Source: Acanthosepion esculentum (Eukaryota > Mollusca > Cephalopoda > Sepiida > Sepiidae). Taken from it: 64,000 nt of DNA. The notes beneath the pieces are model-generated. The model made no database searches. It had not been told where the DNA came from and saw only the letters and a program-made list of their open reading frames with translations. The stretch covers positions 12,985,883 to 13,049,882 of the forward strand of contig OZ038496.1 in assembly GCA_964036315.1 (NCBI GenBank). Reading direction: 5' to 3'. Shown here in pieces: positions 47,301 through 57,260 of the stretch; position 1 is the stretch's first letter, and every line of letters starts with the position of its first letter. The translations under genes and the position numbers were made by a program.

Positions 47301-47940
47301 GTAAACAATAAAATCCAAAAATATGTCATATGAGAGGTAGGCTTATTTCAACCCTGGCATAGATTGAGTTCTGTCTCACAATTAGAAACTTAACTGTGAT
47401 AGCTCAAAAAAAATTATCCATTTCAATGTTCCTTTTGTTCCTGTCTTAATTTCAAATTAACATTTCATCCTTGATATAGCCCAAATTTAATGTCACAAGG
47501 TTAATATGCGGGTTTAATTCATAAGACCTCTTCTCTTTAATACTAATACCTTCCACATTTCTCTGAGCCTTACTCGTGCCTTTCGTCTGACTGAAACATT
47601 GAAATGTATAAATTCTGTATTAGTTTTTCGACGGTTTTTTGTAGCTAAGACAGTTAAATTTGTAAATCTGACATGAACTCAGTCTATACCGGGGTTCAGT
47701 AAAATATGAGGTAATTTGGGATTTTATTGTGTATTAATTCTTTGCTCTGTAATAATAAATACATTGAGCTCTTTTTCTGGATCAGTTTTAATATTTTATA
47801 TTACTAGGATCCACTTGGATTATATAGCAACGGATTTATTACCTTTATTATATACATACATACATAATCCTTTGGTATAACTCAAGTTCTATTAGTAGTG
47901 GGACTGCAGTGATTCAATTCTTATCTGGCTAAGATAACAT
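47301..47940. other. Unassigned sequence
   Basis: About 640 bp without recognised features. Confidence 0.4.
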
Positions 47941-48225
47941 AACACAGCTGATAACACAAGAGTGGTAATAATGTGGAAATAGCTGGTAATAATGTATTGC
48001 TAGTAAAAACAATTAAAACCTATTTTTACACTTTCATAATACTTTGACCCCGTTAGGGATTGGCTATCTATCAATAGCTGGGACCCTAACTGTTACTACG
48101 ACTCCGGGTCAGGGTGGACCTGGGTATACCAACAATTAAGAAGTGGTTCCACACTCCTCAAAATCTCCTGATCAGATGCCTTGATGTTGGATGTAGTTAA
48201 TCGTCTTACCCAGGACGGAATAAAG
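47941..48225 (-). repeat. Composite element copy 3: core, 30-bp unit and degenerate 27-bp units
   Basis: The minus strand reads, in order: one 30-bp unit (CCTGGGTAAGACGATTAACT), the core ('gaggagtgtggaaccacttc', 'gttagggtcccagctattga') and a few 'agcaatacattattaccagc'-type units. The order matches copies 1 and 2. Confidence 0.7.
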
Positions 48226-48306
48226 AAATGTTTTCTATTAAATTATCAAAATGGTTTAATTCATTTTAGTACGATAAAATGATTTGTTTCCATTCTCATA
48301 TTAAAA

Positions 48307-48335
<29 letters not shown>
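48226..48335 (-). repeat. Diverged unit of the 48.6-49.1 kb repeat, with (TA)n
   Basis: 'tgttttctattaaattatca' and 'gataaaatgatttgtttcca' match units at 48627 and 48926. A TA run closes it at 48310-48338. Confidence 0.6.
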
Positions 48336-48341
<6 letters not shown>

Positions 48342-48428
48342 GACACTTCGACAGAATTGAGTCACTCTCAGTCAGTGTGTTTATCCGAATCTAAAAAATA
48401 AACACGCTAAAATTCACCTTCATCCCGT

Positions 48429-48552
48429 ACCGTAAGCTGATGGCTTAGTGGGAGAATTTCGGACTGACGCAAATTCAGTCGGGTTTCGATCCTAGATAGA
48501 GACAACCGGACATCTAGCCACACTGATGAGCTGAGAAACAGTCTGTCTGCGG
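48429..48552 (+). ncRNA. tRNA-like head followed by hammerhead core (SINE-ribozyme candidate)
   Basis: A tRNA-like segment with box A (GATGGCTTAGTGGGAGAA) and box B (GGTTTCGATCC) is followed by a hammerhead core: stem I 5' strand CCACA (48518-48522); CTGATGA (48523-48529); a 5-nt GCTGA in the place of stem II; GAAA (48535-48538); stem III ACA-GTC-TGT; cleavage GTC ending at 48547; stem I 3' strand TGCGG (48548-48552), with one mismatch in five pairs. The core is exact, but stem II is almost absent, so activity is doubtful unless helped by dimer formation. Confidence 0.5.
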
Positions 48553-48610
48553 ACATTTATATATATATATATATATATATATGTTTCATACTTGAACTCA
48601 ATCTTCAGGC
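48553..48610 (-). ncRNA. 5' half of a hammerhead-like motif joined to (TA)n, copy a
   Basis: The minus strand reads AGCACAAGGCCTGAAGATTG, then AGTTCAAGTATGAAAC and immediately (AT)n. CTGAAGA fits CUGANGA and GAAAC the second core. Stem III and the cleavage site are replaced by the TA run (48558-48582). Confidence 0.45.
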
Positions 48611-48834
48611 CTTGTGCTTTGGATCGAACGTTTCCTATTAAATTATGAAAATGGTTTAATTCTTTTTAATACTATTAAGTGATTTGTTTCCATTCTCAGA
48701 CTAAAAAGCAAATAACCAGAATAGGTTACCTACATTTATAAAACTGGTTCCCGGAAATTTGGGATGACATTATTGCTTGTATATATATATATATATATAA
48801 TGGCACCCCAAATAAATATATATATATATATTTG

Positions 48835-48880
<46 letters not shown>
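48611..48880 (-). repeat. About 190-bp repeat unit followed by (TA)n
   Basis: 'cctattaaattatgaaaatg', 'tgatttgtttccattctcag' and 'ggttacctacatttataaaa' recur at 48926-49050 and in part at 48226. TA runs at 48781-48798 and 48838-48880. Confidence 0.7.
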
Positions 48881-48883
<3 letters not shown>

Positions 48884-49050
48884 CATGTTTAACGCAATCT
48901 TCAGGCCATGTGTTTAGGCCCGAAGTTTTTTCTATTAAATTATCAAAATTCTTTTTAATACTATAAAGTGATTTGTTTCCAGTCTAAAAAGCAAATAAGC
49001 AGAATCGGTTACCTGCTTTTATTAACCGATTCCCGAAACTTTGGTATGTC

Positions 49051-49080
<30 letters not shown>
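48881..49080 (-). repeat. Hammerhead-like half motif copy b plus its repeat unit
   Basis: The minus strand at 48904-48881 reads CTGAAGATTGCGTTAAACAT then GAAA directly joined to (TA)n. The rest of the unit matches 48611-48780, and a further TA run begins at 49056. Confidence 0.5.
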
Positions 49081-49099
<19 letters not shown>

Positions 49100-49140
49100 C
49101 ATGGTTGAAAGCAATCTTCAGGCCATGTGCTTTAGGTCGA
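49081..49140 (-). repeat. Hammerhead-like half motif copy c beside (TA)n
   Basis: The minus strand reads AGCACATGGCCTGAAGATTG, then CTTTCAACCATGGAA and (TA)n. The second core is degraded (GGAAT). Confidence 0.45.
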
Positions 49141-49150
49141 ATATTAATTT

Positions 49151-49182
49151 CTGCTGGTCAATGATGCATCACTGACCAGCAG
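49151..49182. repeat. 32-bp near-perfect palindrome
   Basis: The arms CTGCTGGTCAATGATG and CATCACTGACCAGCAG are complementary except for one A-C mismatch, with no spacer. Confidence 0.9.
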
Positions 49183-49408
49183 ATATAAATAGTCAAGCTA
49201 AGAATACAACCCACACTTTCTTATAGACTCGTTGCTATACCCGGCTAGAGAGTACAATTTGTGTTGCTATTTAACCCATAGCTAAGGTGAGAAGAAATAG
49301 ATTCTAACCTGTGTGAGGGTGAGTTTAGCTAATTTTTTGTCAGGAATTTGAACTGGGTTTAATTGTCCTAGTCCGAAACCACTAGTAATTACCTTACGCG
49401 CACCTTCA
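49183..49408. other. Unassigned sequence
   Basis: No recognised features. Confidence 0.4.
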
Positions 49409-49575
49409 CACTAAACAGAAATCTAATGATAATGTTATGGAGCAGGATCTTGAAAGAAGTTTCAAGACTTAGAGATATTAAAGATGTTAGGAAAAGAAGA
49501 GAGAGATTTCCTTTTGCAAATGGAGATTTCTCTTGAGAAAGAATTAGGTGATAGATTTGAGAAGAAGCTAGAACT
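49409..49575 (+). repeat. Direct repeat D, copy 1
   Basis: 'actaaacagaaatctaatga', 'gagatttccttttgcaaatg' and 'gatagatttgagaagaagct' are matched by 49976-50141. Each copy borders a GATA tract. Confidence 0.75.
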
Positions 49576-49576
49576 G

Positions 49577-49577
<1 letters not shown>

Positions 49578-49614
<37 letters not shown>

Positions 49615-49646
49615 GAACGAACGAACGAACGAACGAACGAACGAAC
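49578..49646. repeat. (GATA)n then (GAAC)n microsatellite
   Basis: GATA to 49613, then GAAC/GAACGAAC to 49646. Confidence 0.95.
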
Positions 49647-49779
49647 GGACTGCGATAGATTGATTGACTCGTATGCTACGGCTTATCAACTCTTTTCAGG
49701 TAATTTAAAGCCAGAAAATATTTTTTTACTGTAAGAAATATTTGAGAGTTAATTGTTATTGACTTACTAATTAGCAGAT

Positions 49780-49789
49780 AGATAGATAA

Positions 49790-49851
<62 letters not shown>

Positions 49852-49867
49852 TTTGAACAGACCGAAT

Positions 49868-49955
<88 letters not shown>
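49780..49955. repeat. (GATA)n with TTTTGAACAGACCGAATTA spacer
   Basis: Two GATA runs separated by a spacer related to the TGAACAGACTGA spacer of the 3.97-7.14 kb array. Confidence 0.95.
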
Positions 49956-49975
49956 AATGGAAGGACTGATTCATA

Positions 49976-50141
49976 CTAAACAGAAATATAATAATATAGT
50001 TATGGAGCAAGAATTCGAAGAAAGATTCAACATTTAGAGATATTAATGATAACAGGAAAAAGGAAAGAGAGATATTTCCTTTTGCAAACGGTAATATTGC
50101 TTGAGAAAAAACCAGGTGGTAGATTTGAGAAGAAGCTGGAA
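49976..50141 (+). repeat. Direct repeat D, copy 2
   Basis: Diverged copy of 49409-49575, 567 bp downstream. Confidence 0.75.
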
Positions 50142-50385
50142 GATGGAACCGAGCAGGCGATATTATCCCGAGATTTCGAAGCACATTTGACTGAATAAAT
50201 GTTTGTTATATCTTCGTCCACTTCAAAGAAACTATTTAATGTACGTCGGTATAAAGACAGGCTGTGAAGGAATGCCCATTTAAACGGATAACAAAAATGA
50301 AGCTTAGTTAAGCAAGTCGAACGTGCCCGGCCATATGATAACTTCAGTTCTCTTGTAGTAAATATTATGTTAATAGAGTTTGATC
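50142..50385. other. Unassigned sequence
   Basis: No recognised features. Confidence 0.4.
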
Positions 50386-50454
50386 AGGTACAGAAAGAAA
50401 GAAAGAAAGAAAGTCAAATATATGACAGACATAAAGCCAATGGAATAGGCATGT

Positions 50455-50507
<53 letters not shown>

Positions 50508-50640
50508 CTTACAATGTCATTTCAGCCACAACGCAAGAAGAAATGCATACAAAATACTTATAGTTGTAGAAAGAAAGAAAGTTGTAGAAAGAAAGAAAGA
50601 AAGAAAGAAAGAAATACATATACATGACGGGCATAAAGTC

Positions 50641-50691
<51 letters not shown>

Positions 50692-50755
50692 ACCTACAAT
50701 ACCCATATCATTTCATCCACAACGCAAGAATAAAAGCATACAAAATATACAGCCG
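50386..50755. repeat. Tandem duplication (about 185 bp) with (GAAA)n and (GATA)n
   Basis: Both halves have (GAAA)n, 'acataaagcc'/'gcataaagtc', (GATA)n, then 'catttcagccacaacgcaag'/'catttcatccacaacgcaag' and 'gcatacaaaata'. Confidence 0.8.
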
Positions 50756-50813
50756 AAACAAAAATAATAACATAATCCGCAATAATAAATTGCATGAAAA
50801 CTGATGCATAATA

Positions 50814-51192
50814 CTACCAACTCTGTCACATCCCCTATCCAGAATAACCTATCTAAATAATCTTAAAATAGTCACAAACACTTCCAAAACTATTATTCAA
50901 ATGCTAATAGCAATAATATTTCTGAAGCAGGCATTTATAAAATACATTGCCAAAACTGTTCTTCCCAATATATTGGAGAAACAAGTAGAAATTTTAAAAA
51001 ACGCTATTATGAGCACAAAAGAGACCTCACAAAAAACAACTTCGCTAATGCACTAGTCATACATAGAAATAAATTCAGCCACAATTTTGATTTTAAAAAT
51101 GCTACACTCATAAAAAAAGAAAATAACTCACTCAGAATGGAAATTCTAGAGATTTCCACCATTGAATATTATCCAAATATTAATTTACACTG
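50814..51192 (+). pseudogene. Penelope-like GIY-YIG endonuclease domain, frameshifted
   Basis: The GIY-YIG endonuclease cuts target DNA for Penelope-like elements. One frame gives RITYLNNLKIVTNTSKTIIQ. A one-base shift near 50900 leads to EAGIYKIHCQNCSSQYIGE, then TSRNFKKRYYEHKRDL, HRNKFSHNFDF and MEILEISTIEYYPNIN before a TGA at 51190. The GIY and YIG motifs, the Arg in KKRYYEHKRD and the Glu of the ILEI..IE block are present, so the catalytic set looks preserved while the linker is broken. The RT is not adjacent; the nearest same-strand RT is at 45757-46290. Confidence 0.85.
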
Positions 51193-51428
51193 AGGCTTTT
51201 CCCAATATCAACTTTCTTAACAGAATTACTACTCTCCCAAGCAAACGAACAGAACTATAAATGGTTAAATCCGTCAACACAAATATTTCTACACGTGACA
51301 GTACTTGACTTAATTTTCAGTTGACAATATGAATACAATAGCGTTTTTTGAAATTCTTCCAGTTGCTAAGAACATTTTGTTTGTTGTTAATAGTTACTGT
51401 GTTTTCAATAAATTCATTTCGTTTTTGC

Positions 51429-51460
51429 GTTGAAAAAGTCTACACTGGACGAAACGCGTC
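51429..51460 (+). ncRNA. Vestigial hammerhead-like motif in a Penelope 3' region
   Basis: TTGAAAAAGTCTACACTGGA followed by CGAAACGCGTC. The stem II strands GTC/GAC, the GAAA core, a palindromic ACGCGT stem III and a GTC cleavage triplet are visible. The first core (CTGANGA) has become TTGAAAA, so the motif appears inactive. Stem III as a palindrome would only work in a dimer, as reported for minimal Penelope hammerheads. Confidence 0.5.
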
Positions 51461-51503
51461 GGCTAATAATATGAATTTCCTATTGTCTTTTACCTTTATG
51501 TAT

Positions 51504-51840
51504 AGATGGAAATTTCCTATCCTCTGTCTAATATTAGATAAGAAATCAAAAGAAATTTGTCTGCAAAATAAATCTGAGGTTGCGACAGAATGCATAAAGG
51601 AAAAATGACAGTCACTTTAAAATTTCTTATTGGGGGTCAAAGACGAAAATGCCATGTCCTTCCACACGTGAGAGATAAAGATGGTACCAGATTTTGTTTG
51701 TTTATTAAAACGCTTCTGACAATCACATGTTGGGTTTAGAAATTCATAGCCCGAAGGCTATTCTTAAGAGTATTAGATTATTTTGTTTCTGTCTGCAAAA
51801 TATGGACACCACTTCTGTATTCGCCTGGATCTACTTTTAG
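51504..51840 (+). repeat. Penelope 3' tail repeat (copy of 7137-7440)
   Basis: Shares 'gcgacagaatgcataaagga', 'aaagacgaaaatgccatgtc' and the end 'attcgcctggatctactttt' with 7137-7440, with about 35 bp extra near 51780. Confidence 0.7.
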
Positions 51841-51863
51841 ATAGATAGATATATATGTAAGGA

Positions 51864-51865
<2 letters not shown>

Positions 51866-51924
<59 letters not shown>
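51866..51924. repeat. (TA)n microsatellite
   Basis: TA run abutting the solo LTR. Confidence 0.97.
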
Positions 51925-51930
<6 letters not shown>

Positions 51931-52204
51931 GGTAGGATCCACCTAATCTGCATAGCGAGGTACCGACTATATAAATATGGTTGGTACCGGAAGACAGGGG
52001 TGGGGGGAATCAAGAAATCCAACTAGAGACTCTGCCCGACTGCGACTTAGTCAACACATTCTCCAGGAACGTCTTCCCAGAAATATACAGAAATACTAGA
52101 TGTAAATATTGTGTACACTTTCTTGTTATAATACATTCTTGTTCTAAGTTTGTGTTGCATTATTATTCCATGCATTAGTCAAGATTCAACAATGAGTCAA
52201 GACT

Positions 52205-52209
<5 letters not shown>
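51925..52209 (+). mobile_element. Solo LTR of the Ty3/gypsy element found at 58591-62660
   Basis: It starts TGTTGTGGTAGGATCCACCT and ends AATGAGTCAAGACTCAACA, so it has TG...CA ends. It matches the reverse complement of 58591-58878 over its whole length. Internal sequence is absent. Flanks are (TA)n on both sides, so the target duplication cannot be resolved. Confidence 0.85.

Positions 52210-52270
<61 letters not shown>
52210..52270. repeat. (TA)n microsatellite
   Basis: TA run abutting the right end of the solo LTR. Confidence 0.97.
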
Positions 52271-52766
52271 GAAAATAGAAAGGACCTTTATACTTAACAG
52301 CAGAAAGTGACATTTGAAATTCCTAAGTAAAGATGGCTTGGAAAATTGGACACTCATAGGGCTTATAGACGTCACGAGGTACAGAGTAATAATGGCGCAT
52401 AAGCTTCCTAGCGATTTTGTGTAAATGGATGGCAACACAGGGTTTCGGAGAGATAACAAAAAGACAAAATCTCCGAAAAGGTACAAATGACAGGACAGTG
52501 TAGAGAGCCATGTCCCAATAGAAGAAAAGAACAAGTGTTTAGGGGGTTTTATAGCATTTGTTGGATTGAGGGTAACTACCCATTGCACTGTGTTAAATTT
52601 CCTCATCTCGTATATTAAAACTGCCATAAGTGATTCTGTAAAAGAGGTATTTGAAATTAGGAATATTGAGTTGAATATTGGATTTTAATAATCCGTTTCC
52701 AGAATTTTTATCATAGCTTCAGAATAGGTGCCGGCCGCGCTCTCATTCCAATTCCAAATAATCATA
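52271..52766. other. Unassigned sequence with a minus-strand open frame
   Basis: A minus-strand frame of up to 150 codons ends in the TA run and begins at 52627. Its hydrophobic, Leu/Ser-rich product has no motif I can name. It may be the antisense of an old LINE. Confidence 0.3.
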
Positions 52767-52767
52767 A

Positions 52768-52836
<69 letters not shown>

Positions 52837-52993
52837 GAAAGACGGCTATATGAACACAGATAGATAGATAGATCGATATACAGATAGAGAGTGAAAGATG
52901 GATATATTAACATAGATAGGTAGAAGTTGAAAGACGGATATATGAAGATAGATAGATAAATAAATAGATAGTCAAAGGCGGACATATGAACAG

Positions 52994-53036
<43 letters not shown>
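52767..53036. repeat. (GATA)n with GAAAGACGGATATATGAA-type spacers
   Basis: GATA runs separated by three or four diverged copies of 'gaaagacggatatatgaaca'. Related to the other punctuated GATA arrays. Confidence 0.9.
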
Positions 53037-53280
53037 GTACGCTCCGGCCTTCTTCAGATGGTTGGAATGCCGTACTGAACCCCGTATTACGCTCACTGGC
53101 GTAGACTGTTCTAGTTCCACGTGCCATGTTTAATGGATGTCAGCTATCAGTTATCTCCTGTTAATTTCCCTCTGAAAGTTCTCCACTGCCTTAACCGGGT
53201 ATTGAACTCACACTCTTTGGTTCCTGTCACTGGATCGAACTAACGCCTTTATCCACTATGCCATGTGTCCTTCGAGACAT
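53037..53280 (-). repeat. tRNA-derived SINE family A, most complete copy
   Basis: The reverse complement starts GGACACATGGCATAGTGGAT, has box B-like GAGTTCAATACCCGG and the body 'ctgacatccattaaacatgg', and ends CATCTGAAGAAGGCCGGAGC. The latter is the start of repeat B, showing that A and B can be one unit. Confidence 0.7.
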
Positions 53281-53515
53281 TCCAACCACCTCAAGAAGGC
53301 CGGAGCGTACAACGGCCGAAACGTTGTAATAAATATGGCGACAAAGATTAGGACAATAGTCCGAATAATGTAAATAATATACATAATACCTCATCTCAGA
53401 AATATAGACAGATACTGAAAGGCAGAAACGTTGTAATAAATATGGCGACAAAGATGAGGACAATAGTCGGAATAATGTAAATAGTGTACATAATATCTCA
53501 TCTCACAAATATAGA
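53281..53515 (+). repeat. Repeat family B, two units, head-to-head with the SINE
   Basis: AAGAAGGCCGGAGCGTACAA, then CGGCCGAAACGTTGTAATAA and two 'gaggacaatagtc' units. Its CTCAAGA replaces the CTGAAGA of the other copies. It lies in inverted orientation to the SINE just upstream, so the pair forms an inverted repeat over their GAAGGCCGGAGCGTAC segments. Confidence 0.65.
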
Positions 53516-54138
53516 CAGTCAAGAAATTACTTAAAAAATTGGGGAAAGATGACCTGAAATTCCCTCCTTTTTATTTTCCATAATATCCCTTTTGTGATTT
53601 TTGGCAGATACTTATTTCATTAACAGTGATTCATGAATAATTTTGCCGACGTCGCTCAGTAGTTCTTCGTTCATGCGCAGTGCAAACGGAAGCGCATGCC
53701 AGCCAAAACGTGAAATGTGTTAAAGAAACTGCAGAAGAGAAGATGACTTACTTCGTGTGGCAAAGAGAACATGTATATACCTTGCGTGCAAAATGAGTGA
53801 AGGGAACGAAGAAGAAATATGGCCGCCTTGATACCTTGAGAGTGGTTGGACCTATGCAAATTTTTCGCGCCATCAGCTCAATTTAAAAACACCACGTGAG
53901 ACAGAACATGGGACGTGGACGCGCTCTTGGACGTATAACTGCGTATACGGAGAGACTTTGTCAGCTGGGAAAGCGATTATTTGGCTCGGTTTCACACACA
54001 AAAAAAATGTTGTTTAATTCTGTTTTCCATTTTTTGAGGTCAGACCAATAACTAATCAATATTAATTTTTAAGATGTATTTCTGGGATGGTAAACCCAGC
54101 TTTTCTTTGTAAAATGGTAATTTTTCTCCTCGCCTAAA
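53516..54138. other. Unassigned sequence
   Basis: About 620 bp of higher-complexity sequence. No recognisable coding motif. Confidence 0.4.
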
Positions 54139-54140
54139 TT

Positions 54141-54201
<61 letters not shown>

Positions 54202-54230
54202 AAATAGCCTTAGATAGATAGATAGATAGG

Positions 54231-54272
<42 letters not shown>

Positions 54273-54342
54273 TGAACAGACTAAGATAGATAGATAGATA
54301 GATATGAACAGACTAAGATAGATAGATAGATATAAACAGCCT

Positions 54343-54384
<42 letters not shown>

Positions 54385-54466
54385 TGAACAGCCTTAGATA
54401 GATAGATAGATAGATAGATACATATGAACAGCCTAAAATAGATAGATAGATAGATATGAACAGCCT

Positions 54467-54512
<46 letters not shown>

Positions 54513-54522
54513 TGAACAGCCT

Positions 54523-54588
<66 letters not shown>

Positions 54589-54630
54589 TGAACAGCCTAA
54601 AATAGATAGATAGATAGATATGAACAGCCT

Positions 54631-54664
<34 letters not shown>

Positions 54665-54674
54665 TAAACAGCCT

Positions 54675-54720
<46 letters not shown>

Positions 54721-54766
54721 TAAACAGCCTTAGATAGATAGATAGATAGATAGATATAAACAGCCT

Positions 54767-54808
<42 letters not shown>

Positions 54809-54857
54809 TAAACAGCCTTAGATAGATAGATATATAGATAGATATGAACAGCCTTAC

Positions 54858-54900
<43 letters not shown>

Positions 54901-55006
54901 TGAACAGACTAAGATAGATAGATATATAGATAGATATGAACAGCCTTACATAGATAGATAGATAGATAGATATGAACAGACTAAGATAGATAGATATGAA
55001 CAGACT

Positions 55007-55040
<34 letters not shown>

Positions 55041-55050
55041 TAAACAGCCT

Positions 55051-55100
<50 letters not shown>

Positions 55101-55210
55101 TGAACAGCCTTAGATAGATAGATAGATATGAACAGCCTTAGATAGATAGATAGGTAGATAGATAGATATATAGATATGAACAGCCTAAAATAGATAGATA
55201 TGAACAGCCT

Positions 55211-55256
<46 letters not shown>

Positions 55257-55266
55257 TAAACAGCCT

Positions 55267-55328
<62 letters not shown>

Positions 55329-55338
55329 TAAACAGCCT

Positions 55339-55372
<34 letters not shown>

Positions 55373-55382
55373 TAAACAGCCT

Positions 55383-55416
<34 letters not shown>

Positions 55417-55426
55417 TAAACAGCCT

Positions 55427-55484
<58 letters not shown>

Positions 55485-55573
55485 TAAACAGCCTTAGATA
55501 GATAGATAGATAGATAGATATAAACAGCCTTAGATAGATAGATAGATAGATAGATAGATATGAACAGCCTTAC

Positions 55574-55608
<35 letters not shown>

Positions 55609-55657
55609 TAAACAGCCTTAGATAGATAGATATATAGATAGATATGAACAGCCTTAC

Positions 55658-55696
<39 letters not shown>

Positions 55697-55798
55697 TGAA
55701 CAGACTAAGATAGATAGATATGAACAGACTAAGATAGATAGATAGATATAAACAGCCTTAGATAGATAGATAGATAGATAGATAGAAATAAACAGCCT

Positions 55799-55856
<58 letters not shown>

Positions 55857-55902
55857 TGAACAGCCTTAGATAGATAGATAGATAGATAGATATGAACAGC
55901 CT

Positions 55903-55940
<38 letters not shown>

Positions 55941-55950
55941 TAAACAGCCT

Positions 55951-55990
<40 letters not shown>

Positions 55991-56002
55991 AATAAACAGC
56001 CT

Positions 56003-56052
<50 letters not shown>

Positions 56053-56162
56053 TGAACAGCCTTAGATAGATAGATAGATATGAACAGCCTTAGATAGATA
56101 GATAGGTAGATAGATAGATATATAGATATGAACAGCCTAAAATAGATAGATATGAACAGCCT

Positions 56163-56208
<46 letters not shown>

Positions 56209-56218
56209 TAAACAGCCT

Positions 56219-56256
<38 letters not shown>

Positions 56257-56269
56257 TGAACAGCCTTAC

Positions 56270-56308
<39 letters not shown>

Positions 56309-56321
56309 TGAACAGCCTTAC

Positions 56322-56376
<55 letters not shown>

Positions 56377-56389
56377 TGAACAGCCTAAA

Positions 56390-56423
<34 letters not shown>

Positions 56424-56425
56424 TG
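54139..56425. repeat. (GATA)n array punctuated by TGAACAGCCTTA, with (GACA)n end
   Basis: About 2.3 kb of GATA runs interrupted by TATGAACAGCCTTA, TATAAACAGCCTTA or TGAACAGACTAA. Blocks repeat at larger scale: 'taggtagatagatagatata' followed by a CAGCCTAAAA unit occurs near 55152 and 56104. The right end is (GACA)n at 56399-56423. Confidence 0.95.
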
Positions 56426-56454
56426 AATGTGACACTTCAGTATCAATCGACAAA

Positions 56455-57260
56455 AGAAAGGACGCCAGCTGCTTACTGCACATCATGCAAACTTTCAGCA
56501 TTCTAATTCTGCTGCCGTTCTGGAACGACGTCCTGACTTCCATCGACCGAGTACAGAAGAGACTTCAGTGCCCGAGAATGAACTTCATTGTGGCTCTAGC
56601 CGACATTCACAGTCTGCAACAATCTCTTATGAGTGAATGGAATTCACTCTGTAAAAATTCAGTAGCAAAAGGCGAGGAAAATTCATAGAATCGGGTATTA
56701 ACATTGGTCAACAGAGACGGGTGCGTTGTAAAACTAAAATGGCTGGAGAGGAGATGAAAGATGGACCTCAAAAAGAAACGGATATTACTTTGAACGTGCT
56801 ACTGAACAGGTTGAATATAGAACTGAGAAATCGATTTACAAGGTTGAATCGGTTACATGAGCAATTTGGGTTTCTTTTGGATACTGAAAGTCTCTATGAC
56901 TCGAACGAAGACACGTAGAAGAATGCAAAGTAGCTACTTTAGCATACGAGGGTGATTTTGATAGAATAGAATTCGGTTGCGAAATTACAGACTGCCGAAG
57001 GTTAATACAAAAAGGAAAAGACAGTGCTTTCGTTGAACCAAAAACTCCAGTTTGAGCTTTTCAACCTCACAATATTCTACGGCGATGATGTGTTCCCCAA
57101 TTTACAAGTAGCAAAGCGCATATTCTTGGATGTTGCAATCACTGCGAGCGCTCTTACAGCAAACTGAAATTAATAAAAAGAAAAATCTATCTTCGACCCA
57201 CATATAAGTCAGGAACGTCTATGCCCTTTAACTTTATTAAGCATCGAAAATAAAGAAATA
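56455..57260 (+). pseudogene. hAT-type transposase C-terminal remnant (ZMYM/DUF4371 style)
   Basis: hAT transposases cut and paste elements and dimerise through a C-terminal domain. Reading across frames gives FWNDVLTSIDRVQKRLQ, a basic spacer, RFTRLNRLHEQFGFLLDTES, then IFYGDDVFPNLQVAKRIFLD, VAITAS, ERSYSKLKLIKRK and ISQERLCPLTLLSIENKE. The last blocks match the hAT dimerisation signature (VTVASGERSFSKLKLIK ... SQERLTGLALLSIE style). Stops at 56686 and 56916 and several frameshifts show that it is dead. The catalytic N-terminal half and the termini are not visible; the GACA/GATA array lies directly upstream. Confidence 0.7.

Noticed and set aside
52175..52627. 150-codon minus-strand frame
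   Set aside because: It ends in a TA microsatellite and has no recognisable motif. It could be antisense of an old LINE, which I could not show.
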